Below are positions 26,368 through 37,707 of a stretch of 64,000 nt of DNA, in pieces; the stretch's first letter is position 1, and every line of letters begins with the position of its first letter. The notes beneath the pieces were generated by a model. That model was not told the origin of the DNA. It was given only the letters and a program-made list of their open reading frames with translations, and searched no databases. This stretch comes from Salminus brasiliensis (lineage: Eukaryota > Chordata > Actinopteri > Characiformes > Bryconidae). The position numbers and the translations under genes were made by a program. Where the stretch lies: the NCBI RefSeq assembly GCF_030463535.1, contig NC_132887.1:21284943-21348942 (forward strand), in the 5' to 3' direction.

Positions 26368-26880
26368 AAATGACAAAATTGATACACAGATGCACTGGAA
26401 ATTATTCAACCCTCCTTGCAAATGAGTTTATGGGCAAAATGTACAAACTTTCAGCTGTTTGCAATCAAACAAGAGTTAGAGAAATAGAACAAGTGCTTTT
26501 TCCAAATTCAACACAAACTTTTAATGATGACAGCAGTCTCAGAATTATTCACCCCCTTCAAGGAAAGCATTTTTAGTACTTAGTAGAGCATCCTTTCAAC
26601 ATTATGACCTGCTGCAAACATGAGACATGGCCAGACAACAGCGTTCCTGAGGAATTTTACCCCATTCCTCATGGGCAGTGGCCTCCAGTTCACTAATATA
26701 CTTGAGGTGCTGCGACTGCTTTCTTCAAATCCCACCAAATCTCAAGTTAGTTGTATGAGACAAACGCTCCAGAATCTTTGGGGACTTTGGGACAAGCCTT
26801 TGGGACAAGCCTTTGGGACAAGCCTTGGTGGACTTTGAGGAATGCTTAGGGTAATTGTCTTAAAAGGTCTAATGATGTCC
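26368..26880 (-). mobile_element. Decayed Tc1-like element (antisense), tentative
   Basis: Contains antisense-looking blocks GAATTTTACCCCATTCCTCA, CAAATCCCACCAAATCTCAA and GGTGGACTTTGAGGAATGC similar to a fish Tc1 branch. No intact frame. A 13-bp unit TTTGGGACAAGCC repeats three times at about 26786-26826, probably a local expansion. Confidence 0.45.
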
Positions 26881-28134
26881 ATACTTTAGCTTCCTCAGAA
26901 AATGTTTATTGCAAACAGCTAATAAACCTAATTTGCAATGAGGTTGGATAATTTGATGTTTTCTTGGTCATTAATAGGCATTGCAATAAAATAAATGACA
27001 TTTGGTTTAACCTGGATGGTAGTTTGCTGTATGCATTTTGCAAGATGTACAAATAAATAAAGAAATTAAATAAATATGTTATTAATTCCCAAACCTGTTT
27101 TACTTTAGTAGTTTTTAATGTGAATAGTGGTAAAGAAAGTTGTAAATTGATTTTTTTTTAGCACATTTTAAAAGGGCAACATGGAACTTCTTCCAACATA
27201 TGTGTTGTCCCAAAATGTCCCTATTTTGACTGTTTATTTAAGTGATTTTTTCACGTTCAGGAATTTTGCACTCATATGTTTTCAATTTCAAATGAAAACT
27301 TAGACCCTAAGAGCATCTTAAATGGGTTTTCATATGTTCTTGGTCTGAAATGGCATTTTGTCGTAAAAGCAAGAAAGCAGAATTAATGTATACTGGCAGG
27401 AGTCAAATATGGCAGGCCCTATGACAGCGGCAGCGACCTGGTGCCTTTAGGAACCGCAGAATTATGAATTTTCATGGCTTCCGGGCTTGCTTCAAGTTCA
27501 CTGAATACACATTCTGTGTGTTTGCAGCAGTCCCCATATGAATGGCCCTCAACATCAGGCCTGTCACTCTGAATTGATTGGTTTTATTTCCCAGACAGCA
27601 TGCTGAGACTCTGGAATAGTGTTTTACCTGAAAAGCTATTCTTTTAGACTGAGAATCATGTGGATTTTGTGGGCCCCCACTTGGCTGCTGAACCATCCCA
27701 GGAGATTATTTTATGGTGAATGGAGGAGCCAAGAGAGGGTCCTGTTATAATAGAAAAGCCTTCCAGAAAGTTCGGAGTCTCTTCTGCTTGCATGGCTTTC
27801 ACTGGTTGATCATGCGAGAATCATCCAAGTTTCCCCCAAGAACCAACAACAGATGCCCACAACAGTGGACAGTTCCACAAACCAGTCAGTCTTAACAAAC
27901 ATCACAAATCTCCATGTTTTGCTCTGTGTTTGGTATTGGACATGGGATCATTCCCCACAGTAACAGTAAGGAATGTCCTTTGGATTTGGACACTGACAGC
28001 TCCTAAACCGAGGCTTACATTGTTCTAAAACTAATTGCAAATCCTCATCAAGGACCGCTGCATGTCTCTGTTTTCCCCACAAATCAGTTGTAACCTTTAG
28101 TGGTTCATTTATTCACAATTCATCCTCAGTTCCA

Positions 28135-28760
28135 GGATTTCCCTAAGCCAGCGCACTAGCGATCAATATCTGGTGTTGTTGAAAAGCTGAACAAATGTCG
28201 AGTAAAACATCTCCAGCTGATCTGCTCCTCCGGACGTCTCGGAGGAAGGACTTGCCATGTAAACCAAGGCCTCTTTAATCTCCCTCTTCTGCCTCTTCAG
28301 AAAAGAATGACAAAGCCCCTTAATTTGCTTATCCTTGATTTAAACCAGGAGGCAGGGCCAGTTCATCGAAGGAAATGTAGTAATCCCGCCCGGGTGGATT
28401 GAATTGTGGCAAAGCAAACAAGCTTTACTGTTTTACATTTCCAAAGTGGTTTGGGTTTTTTGTGGTGATGGAGAATCGTTCCAGATATATACAGGCTTTT
28501 TCCTGCCAAATATCATCTGCAACGGATCATATTTGTTCCGCTGCTCTTCGTTATGTTTTGTTTTGACATTGTAATAGTTACTCTTTGTTCACCCTCCCCT
28601 TTCAGTTCTTATACCGACATTGCATTGTCTGATATGCACTGATCTGGAGGAGACCGCAGTGGAATAAGAGAGTCTCTTTCTGAGAATTTAAAGGCTTGAT
28701 CCTCCATGTTCTGGTAATAGCTTTGTGCGGCCTTATCTTTTCACAAATTCGTAATGCACT
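28135..28760. promoter_or_regulatory. Possible conserved non-coding stretch downstream of ldah and gdf7
   Basis: About 600 bp of complex sequence with no window repeat, e.g. CTTAATTTGCTTATCCTTGA near 28320. Flanked by a CA microsatellite. Composition is the only support. Confidence 0.22.
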
Positions 28761-28908
28761 GGGCCACAGACAGCAGGTTTTGACCAGGATGGAGTGCATG
28801 CATCAATTCATACGTTGTCAAGGGAATCCGGTCTCAACAATGCCCTGAAATGTTGTTTTGAAGGGATTTTTGAGAGGTCTTGTGTATTCCAACGGTTGCT
28901 ACTGTACC

Positions 28909-28912
<4 letters not shown>

Positions 28913-28948
<36 letters not shown>
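28913..28948 (+). repeat. (CA)n microsatellite
   Basis: About 18 CA repeats. Confidence 0.95.
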
Positions 28949-28956
<8 letters not shown>

Positions 28957-29375
28957 TCATCATTCAAAGGTCTGGAATCTCTTACGACAATAATAATAAT
29001 GATGGTTTTATTTAAGAACTATGTGTATATAAAGTGTTGAATAAAATATTCAAAATATGAATTGTTGTGAAGGACCCTTTACCGATGTGCATGTGTATCC
29101 AATAAAGAATGTCAAACATTAATAAAACGTATCTAGAGCACAGCAGAAATCAGTTGTTGCATGGGCCAACCCACTGTAGCTACACTTTATCTTGAAATGT
29201 GATCGTTACAATTCTTTAAACATCTTATATCATACCAATTTTTGTTTGAATTTAACATCTCATTCTTGTGGTCACTTCGAACAACCCTGTTACCCAAATT
29301 ATTGGCTTTAAGTATTCATAAAAAAAATATGTTAAGTACCTTATATGTTACAACAAAGAGTCCTGGGTAAGCCAT

Positions 29376-29520
29376 GCGTGAAACCCCTGGAGCAGAGACG
29401 GTTAAGGGCCTCAACAGCGGCAGGTCAGGGGTTCAACAGCGACAGCTTAGCCAACCCACGTATAGGACCCACAACTCTCAGATAGCCTAATAGCCTCTCA
29501 CCACTGAACCACCACTTCAA
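29376..29520 (+). repeat. SINE-like repeat, family S copy (decayed)
   Basis: Ordered blocks TTAAGGGCCTCAACAGCGGC, CAACAGCGACAGCTTAGCC, GACCCACAACTCT and CCACTGAACCACCA match the fuller copy at 47863-48140. Confidence 0.55.
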
Positions 29521-29544
29521 CACACGACTGGGTATTAACTGAAA

Positions 29545-29840
29545 CGCCACAGGTGTGGCCTAGAGGGGTATAAAGCCCCCCAGCAATTAGCTGTGAAGCA
29601 GTGGAGCTGTGCTCTCTGGAATAATAGTGCTCCATCCAGTACCTTTGGAAGGAGTTGGGAATGAGGTTGGGTGGTGGTCACCCAAAATCTTGACCTCACT
29701 AACACTCAGTAATGCAGTCTAATTGTCGCAGCATTGCTTTAAAATGTAGTAGAAAGTCCTTCAGAGACAGTTACTCCAACAAAAGCAGGCTAAACTCAGT
29801 TTAGGAAAAAAAATAAACAGGTTTCCCAACACTTTGTTCT
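29545..29840 (+). mobile_element. MITE-like repeat, family A copy 4 (5'-truncated)
   Basis: Starts inside the family at GGTGTGGCCTAGAGGGGTAT, then AGCTGTGAAGCAGTGGAGC, CTCTCTGGAATAATAG and ACAGTTACTCCAACAAAAGC, ending AGGTTTCCCAACACTTTG. It immediately follows the SINE-like copy. Confidence 0.75.
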
Positions 29841-29891
29841 TATGTACAAATTTGTATATGTACAAATGTTCACACACACACACACACATCT

Positions 29892-30218
29892 AAACAGCTC
29901 TGGAAAAAAGTTAATTAATTTCATCAAACAAGCTGAGTTACCTAAATTTGCAGACTATGAATGGCATAAAGTCTCAACAGCAATGTGAAAGACTAGAGAA
30001 GAGCCTGCCAAGACATGAAAGCTGTGACTGGCAGTCAAGGTTAATTCACCATGATGATTTTTGAATGCTCTCAAAGTTCAAATATAAGTACTATGTTGTT
30101 TAAATTTGAATAAAAACTTATTTGCATTATAATAATTATAATAATAATTTCTTTGCATTTAATAAGTTGTCATTTGTGTAAATAAATGCTCTAAATAGCA
30201 ATATTTTTATTTGGAATT

Positions 30219-30222
<4 letters not shown>
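29892..30222 (+). mobile_element. Tc1-derived MITE, family G copy 1
   Basis: Begins AACAGCTCTGGAAAAAAG, the TIR of a fish Tc1-like family. Internal blocks GTGAAAGACTAGAGAAGAGC, CTGCCAAGACATGAAAGCTG and AAATAAATGCTCTAAATAGC are all present as reverse complements in 47149-47668. Confidence 0.75.

Positions 30223-30256
<34 letters not shown>
30222..30256 (+). repeat. (GT)n microsatellite
   Basis: About 17 GT repeats directly next to the family G copy end. Confidence 0.95.
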
Positions 30257-31944
30257 GATATGTTATGATATTTATAGTATTGAAAACAGTCATAAAACAC
30301 AGCCTTGTGCAGTTGTTCATTTACTGCACTGATTGAACTTGGCAAAATGCCCCTCTCTATCTAATTATTACATAATTCCTATAACATACTTAACCTAAAA
30401 CATCCCATAATATTTTCCCTTTTGACATACTCTCAAAAATGGTCTAATTAATTACCTGTTCAAATGTGTGTAAACTCTATATCGGTACTAAATATATTCC
30501 AGATTATAGATTCCATTCACATGAAATTCATAACACATATTAGCACTTCAGGGTCGATTTAGACATAATTAGTTATTAACAAAGAAGGTTTGACATAAAT
30601 GAACTGATTTGACTGGCTATATGATCAGACTGTACATTACAGATATTAGTGTGGTCATGTGTTTTCTTAAACCATGCAGAGCCAGTGAGGAAGAGGCCGT
30701 CCAGACAGATGGCTGCTGCACACTGTGGGCAGTTATCAGTCACTGTAACAGTAAACAGTGTGATTTATTAGGCAGTGTAAACCTTGAGTGAGACATCTCT
30801 TTCCCTCCTTGAGAAACTCTGTCTGAATCGCAATAAAAATGACTTAGGCTGCATGGCTTTACTCGCTCTTGCATCACAGCCCTCTGTGGACATGCACTTC
30901 ATGAGCGAGAATGAAGTCAATGATTTTTAAAAACTTCCAGAGGGACGCCACACACAGACACACACACCCACAAGGACACGAGTACATTCGAGTACTGTGG
31001 ATATACACTTCCAAGTTAAAGCCTCCTAAACAGTTCTTGACTTGAACGTACAATTCTAGGAAAACGCCTTTAGCTGGAATAGAACCTTTGTGTTATGAGG
31101 ACTTGGTTCTTTAAAGCACTGATTCTGTTAGTGGTCCTTAGGGATGACTTGACGGTCCAGAGTTTTGCTCCAGCCCAACTCAGAACAGCTGCTGGGTTTA
31201 AATGATGCAGGAAAATAAAAATAGATAACAATGGGGATACTTGTTTGTTTGGTTTCGTTATGTTTGGCTGTTTTTTTGTTCAGTGAAGATACACACATAC
31301 ACATACATGACAAACACATTTACATGTATAAAAAACTGGAGGGCTGGTTTGAGAGCCACACAGAGGGGAAAAAATGGAAATACATGTTTGTTTTGCTTGT
31401 TTGTTTATTTGGTTGGTTGTTTGGTTGGTGGGTTGGCTAGCTATGTGTTTGTTCAGTGAAAACATGCACATATATAAACAAATTAAATTAAGGACTGGTT
31501 TGAGAACCACTACTTTTCGAAAGTAAGTTCTGGCTACCTCTAAAGGTCCACCCACAGTGAGTTCTTTTTCTGTAACTTCTATGCCATTTAATTCCTGTGT
31601 TTTAGGGATGCGCTGTATGTTGTGGGAACACTAATTCTGAGTAGACAGATGTAAACCTAAATAAATCGGGAGAATTAAACATGAATGTTGCGTCACGTTT
31701 GAGGCTAAATGCCTGGATCCCAAAGATGGAACCGTACTTCTGAAAGGGTTAAAGAAGAAACAAAATTGACATGGGTGTTTACTTCTGTTGGTATGCACAT
31801 ATATAACCACATGTTTAATTAAGGACAGGTTCGAGAACCAAAACTTTAAAGAGAAGAAAAACTTTGGGTATTTTTTTGTTGTTGTTTAGTGAGATTGTGC
31901 ACATATATAAAACATATTTAATTGAACACCTGTTTAAGAATAAC

Positions 31945-32015
31945 AACTTTAACCTTTCTGTTATGCGGGTCAAACTGACCTGTTTCAAAGTTTAAAAGTA
32001 CGAGGGAAAACCCTT
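31945..32015. repeat. piggyBac-MITE-like end, tentative
   Basis: TTTAACCTTTCTGTTATGCG followed by GGTCAAACTGACC resembles the TTAA-flanked terminus of common fish piggyBac MITEs. No partner end was located. Confidence 0.3.
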
Positions 32016-33309
32016 TAAAATATTTTTAATTAAAAGTAATTTAAATTTGAAGTATTAAAAAAATATTTAATACTCAATTAGTGTAATGAACATGTACATA
32101 AATGGAAATAAATAATTTATTTATGTGTTTGGAAAGAGACATTTATAGCAAAAAAGGGTGGAAAAAGGGGGGTAATGGGCAAAGCCTGCAAGGGCAAATA
32201 AAATATAAATACATTTTTAAAAAGTTACAAATAAAACATACATTTATGAACAAAACAAATGTCAGTGTGAATGTACAGGATTTTTTTGTGAACCCTAGCC
32301 ATGCTCTGTAAAGCCATGCTCTGATTAAAACAAAAACAACAAAAAAAACAACACTAATATTAATTGAAATCAAATTATTTAAGTGAAAGAAAAATATGTT
32401 TTTTAGCTACTTTCAGATGGTTAAGCAGGAACATTATTGCTGTTACTTAAAGTTGAACATAACAGCAAGTTTAAGTAGAAAATATCAGATACATGTGTCT
32501 TGTGTTCTCGGTTGGGTAGTTTGTTCATTTTTGCACAGTGAAATTAGGCACTTATATAAACAACATACTTAATTGAAGACCACTGCTTTAAAGAACCAAC
32601 CATTTAAAGATTCTTCAGTGAACCCGGAGTGGTTCTTGTATGGCATTGCTCCAAAGAACTGTTTCTGGCTAGCGCTGAGCTGATAGATTAAGGAGCCCAT
32701 AATGCAGTATGACTTGGTTGCCAGTGCTACACATTACCCTCCCTCTCTCTTCCCCTTCTGCTAGCTGGAATTCACAATCACCTGGAAACTTCCTGAATAC
32801 TTTGCTGGCGGAAAAACGAGACAAAACACAAACCCCATAATGATTCCGGAACCGTGGGTGACTGAGACAGACAGTCACTAAGGGTTGTCTTTCATATGGA
32901 TGTCTGGGAAAGAAGGTTAGCCACAGCAGGCAGTTTTTTTTTAATCAATAAAAGTTTTTTTTATTTAATAAAATCATCTGTACAAAAATGATAAATAAAA
33001 AAGGGTGAAATAAACAAAAATGATGATACAATGTGTGCTTAATTTTGGCTTGGAAATTGATATAGATACAGATTTTGTACACATATATACTACTAAATAA
33101 TATTTCCAAAAGAGAAAAAAAATACATAGCTGTTTACAGATAATTTACAATTGAATTATGTACAGTCTTTTCTATCTTACACACACAGGCACACACACAT
33201 ACATACACAGACATACACACATGCACACAGTGCAAGGTCAATGTTCCAAAATGTTTCCTGTAATTAAGAAAGTTGCAGACAGTCATTCCTCAGGATATTT
33301 CACACTTCA

Positions 33310-33556
33310 CAGTCTTATGCAAAAGTTTAGACACTCCTGGTTATATTATGTGTTTGTAAATCATCTACAGCGACACACCTCTGCACACTGTAAAACATAA
33401 TTACTGTTTATTTGCTTAATTTAACAGATAAAAAAAAGTAACAGCACTGTAAATGTTTAATTCAGAAAATAAATAAAACTCATTAGGCAATTTTTAGGAG
33501 ACATTCAACTAAATTTGTCATTTAACCAGGGGTACCCAAACGTTTTCATAAGAATG
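33310..33556. mobile_element. ~245-bp MITE with ~31-bp inverted repeats, family B copy 1
   Basis: Left end TCTTATGCAAAAGTTTAGAC then ACTCCTGGTTA; right end TTTAACCAGGGGTACCC then AAACGTTTTCATAAGA. They are imperfect inverted repeats. The termini are of the same type as the Tc1-like element at 13308-14025, so this is probably a non-autonomous derivative. Confidence 0.75.
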
Positions 33557-34023
33557 TACTAGTGCCTGATTTAGGTTATATGATCCCTTCATTTTCAATA
33601 CATATTGAAAAAAAACACATCAGAAATAGGCAGGCACTTGATCATTAACTGTATTAAATTAAGGCCTGCACTTTAAAAGAGTACAGATACATACACACAT
33701 TTGTGTTCAGTCTTTCTTATAAAAAACTAATCGTCAATAATCAAATATTAAAACCTCAATAATAAAATATCACTGCCTTTTTTTTTTACATCAATTGGAA
33801 AAGCCGCATGCCCTTTCTTTTTCCACCGTGTAAACATTTAATTGCTATTGAAACAACAGGAATCATCCAAAATAAACTCATCCTGCATCGACTTGCATTA
33901 AACTTAATGTCATTTTTTCTCTTCTTCTTAAAATTCACCATTCAAAGATTTTAGGTTTCCTTGTCACACATAAAAAAAAAATTCTCTGGTTTAGCCTTCT
34001 ATCTCATGCTGCCGACCCCCGCC

Positions 34024-34320
34024 TATATGCAAAACGCTGAGCACCCCTGTTTAATAGAATTTGGTATTTTGTTGGTTGTAAATACGTTTTATACAGAATA
34101 CAAACCTGTCTGGTAACAATTTGCTTTAATTAATTTTAAATATTGGAAATATATAAAACATAACACATTAGGGTTTATGTCATTTGCTCTAATATGTTAA
34201 ATGATGCAAATTAACAGCAATTGTGCATTCGTATGGGCTCTCTGTCAAGGAGGTATGCTTATTATCACTTAAAAATCCATTCTTGGCAATACATTTTTGA
34301 CCAGGGGTGCCGAAACACTG
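34024..34320. mobile_element. MITE, family B copy 2 (decayed)
   Basis: Left end TATGCAAAACGCTGAGCACC then CCTGTTTA; right end TTTTTGACCAGGGGTGCC then GAAAC. Same arrangement as family B copy 1. Confidence 0.55.
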
Positions 34321-35149
34321 GACTACTAACATCACATAAAAGCTGTTTGTTTCTTATCAGACAGGTACAAAAAATATGCCAAACCCCTGCAGGATTTACA
34401 TACTATCTAAAGCACCTCTAAAAGTCCCCAACAGCTTTTTTAAGTCAAGCACCAGGAGGCAAAAAGAGCAAACTCCAAAGCTCAACAACAGCCATTAAGA
34501 CCATTTAAAGGCAACAACTTATCCTGGGCTTCTGGGAAAAGAAAATACTGCATGCTATGAAGATCCTACCCACAGCAGTGACTTTAGCATGACTTGGGTT
34601 GTAAATGCAGCCTCTGTTAGTCCAGTGCCAATTAGCCATCTTTCATTTACAGGACAGCCTAATAAAATAAAAAGCCCTTAAATACGCTACTGCCCACAAA
34701 ATGTCTGGGGACAATGTCTATAAGGACAAGGTCTTATAATGGTTAAAAATTGTATGGGCTTGTTTGATGGTTTGTTTTAAATATGTTAAGTTGCTGGAAA
34801 CCATATTAGAATTTGGAGTGAAAGAGAAAGACGCTTGCTTAATTCTGCCACAAGGTGGTGCGGCGCATATGTAAAAATCTATAATAAATCCACAATTTAT
34901 TGATTAAATGAGGGAGGAACGAAGGAACATGTCGACCCTCCAGATTCAGTTCAGTGCTGTGTTTTCTGTGGCTACATAACACACAGAAGGGTTGCTGACA
35001 GGTTGGCTGGTAAGCACTTACTACTGTCCTTTTTTTTATCTAAATAATGATACTATGAGACTGGCATTTTAAGCAAGCTACTGTTTGTATTGCTGCTCTC
35101 CAATGGAAAACATGTATCCTCATTTTTGTCAGTTTTTTTGCTTTCTCCA

Positions 35150-35320
35150 TTGTTTGAACCCTGTAGCTGCTCTGTACACTGTGTCAATAAATGAGTAAAA
35201 AATAGAATAGAAATGCTCTAAATTAGATGGAATAATCTCTTATTTTGCTTTGACCTCCATTCAAAGCTCAGAACATTTTTGCTTTTTTGTGTAAAGTCAC
35301 CATTTTAGAGATATATTTTT
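35150..35320 (+). repeat. Short dispersed repeat, family D copy 2
   Basis: Blocks GTGTCAATAAATGAGTAAA, AGAAATGCTCTAAATTAGAT and AAAGTCACCATTTTAGAGAT parallel those at 15470-15605 and 50340-50545. Confidence 0.45.
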
Positions 35321-37651
35321 TTCATTTAATAACGACGATAATTTGTAAGAACTGCAGATTTTTTTCTCATAGACCATGTTTGTCACATATTAAAATAATT
35401 TGAACAACAGAGCTGAGAGGTCAGGTTGTTAAGTGAAAACAATATAATAGCAGTAATAGTTATGTTTTTACTTCAGTTACAGATTGTCTAGGTTTATTTT
35501 AATAATAAACAGTATATGACTATGGCTGTCATCTTCAATTATATTCTTAATAAAGTCATTCCCTTTCGAGAATTAATTGGGATATTCAGAATTTGGCCAA
35601 AAAATGCCAAAATGAAAGGTGGGCTTAACTAAACAACAGCAAAATACAGTCAACCAAAAATTTTCTTGACAACACTGGCTAGGAGAAGATCCCAAAACCA
35701 TGCACATATACCCAACCTGTTCTCTACAATAAGGAAGATGCTTTGATGAACCTAAAGCTGAGCATTGCATAATATACTACCAGCATATAATAAAGAGCTA
35801 TGTCATATGTCACAGGTATGGTATCCTTAAGTAATGGTAAAAACTAGACTCCAAACTGCATAAGACAAGGTGTGCACTAATGCATAGTACACAGTGTACC
35901 AAGGTAGAGCTAACCTTGAGTGAGCAGGTAGTGTGTGTTAGGCTTTAGGAAAATGATGAAGAAGAGTCAGTCTTTTCTTATCCTGCTCATATCTTATCTT
36001 TCTAGATATAAGATAGGACAAGGTTCAGGGTAACGACCCAAACTGGCACTCTGTGGATAAAAAGAACCTAGTCTATTAAGGCCATGTTTGATGGCTATGG
36101 AAGCTTTGTAGATACGACTGTAACTCTTACAGTCAGTGTTATGGGGTACAATCTCCATGCCTGGGTCGCTCAATAAAACAGGAAACACAGCACTACATTG
36201 TCCACCTCTGTTCATAACCTTCACTCTTAATAATAAAGGTGCTGCAAAGGGTTCTTGAACAATGTCATAGAAGAACTATTTTGGTTCTATGCAGGACCAA
36301 TTTTAATAAATAAAATATATGTGTGAAGAACCTTTCAAAAGGTTTCAACAAGTGGATGTAAAGCTGATTCACGCATGATCTCTTTAAAAAGTGTTGTTTT
36401 TATGGATACAAAAATAGTTCTTCTAAAGAACGCTTCATAACACCTTTATGTTTATGAGTGTTCCATAAAACTAAGAGAATATATTTTCCGGACGAAAAAA
36501 TTTTCAACTGCATTTTAGGCAAATAAACCATGGCCATCATGTGGATTTCCCATCCTGTTTGTTCAGGAATGCAAATCGCAGCCTACAATTGCCACCATGG
36601 GCAACATGGCCCCACTTCGTTTCTAATTCACAGACAGCCAGTCAAGTTTAGCGGAATTGTGAAGGGAAAGCAATTTATGAACTCTCTGGAATTGATTAGA
36701 AATGTGCTTTGTATTTTCTTACAGAGGCAAAAAGTCAAGGATGTTGAATAAACAGCAAGTAGTAAAAATATCCCTGCCTCTGACGCACAGATAACATGAA
36801 CATCCAAACAGAGAACACCGCAGAATTCGGCGCCGCCGCACTCTGAAATGAGATCCACTGGTCACCTTTTATCAATAAACGTAACCACACTGTCTACCAG
36901 CAGGCCTAAATAAACAAGCTGTGTATAGATTCCTAAGACACTGCTTTGCTTAGGTGATTATAGAACGAATTTACAGAGCTGTCACCACAAGTGGAGTCGA
37001 TCCACCAACACAGCTTCAGTGTATAAAGTTTACATACTTCTTTAGTTTTGTACTGGAGTTACTAGGCTAACATAGCTAACGAGTAATAAAGGCCAGGTAC
37101 ATTCACACAAACTATATCATGTACTGGCCACAAACAAATACAGTCTTAGAAACCACATAAGCAAGTAAATCTGAGATTGCTTAGCAACTCAGCATGGTTC
37201 AGTTGTTTTTAGCTATATCGGCCTCGTAGCCCAAGTCCATAACTAAGTAAGCAAACCTTCAATACCACACTTGTTTTCACTGATCAATGACATTTGGGTT
37301 AAAAGCATAAACAGTACGACTGAAATTATTTGAAACTATTCATGTATGTTGGTAAAATCTTTAACATCTATAATTATATAAGGCATACATCATGGGAATT
37401 AGCCTTGACTAACACAGCAAATATGCTAGGTTACCATGATTTGTTTGGTTGCTTGTTGGTTTCAGTTCCTTGTCACCATGTAACAGGGAAGAGCAGGGCA
37501 CAGCCTAATGCGAGATAAAATGTAACCTTGACTTTAAGTTAAACAGGTTCAAGCAGGGGCGTTTCTAGACTGCTTGTTGTACTGGGGCAGACACAGAATT
37601 CAGTGGGGCACTGTTGTACCCCTTAGCTTGCCTAATAATATTACTAGTTGT

Positions 37652-37672
37652 TATTACTACTACTACTACTAC

Positions 37673-37706
<34 letters not shown>
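37652..37706 (+). repeat. (ACT)n(AAT)n microsatellite
   Basis: TACTACTACTACTACT passes into an AAT run of about 12 repeats. Confidence 0.92.
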
Positions 37707-37707
<1 letters not shown>

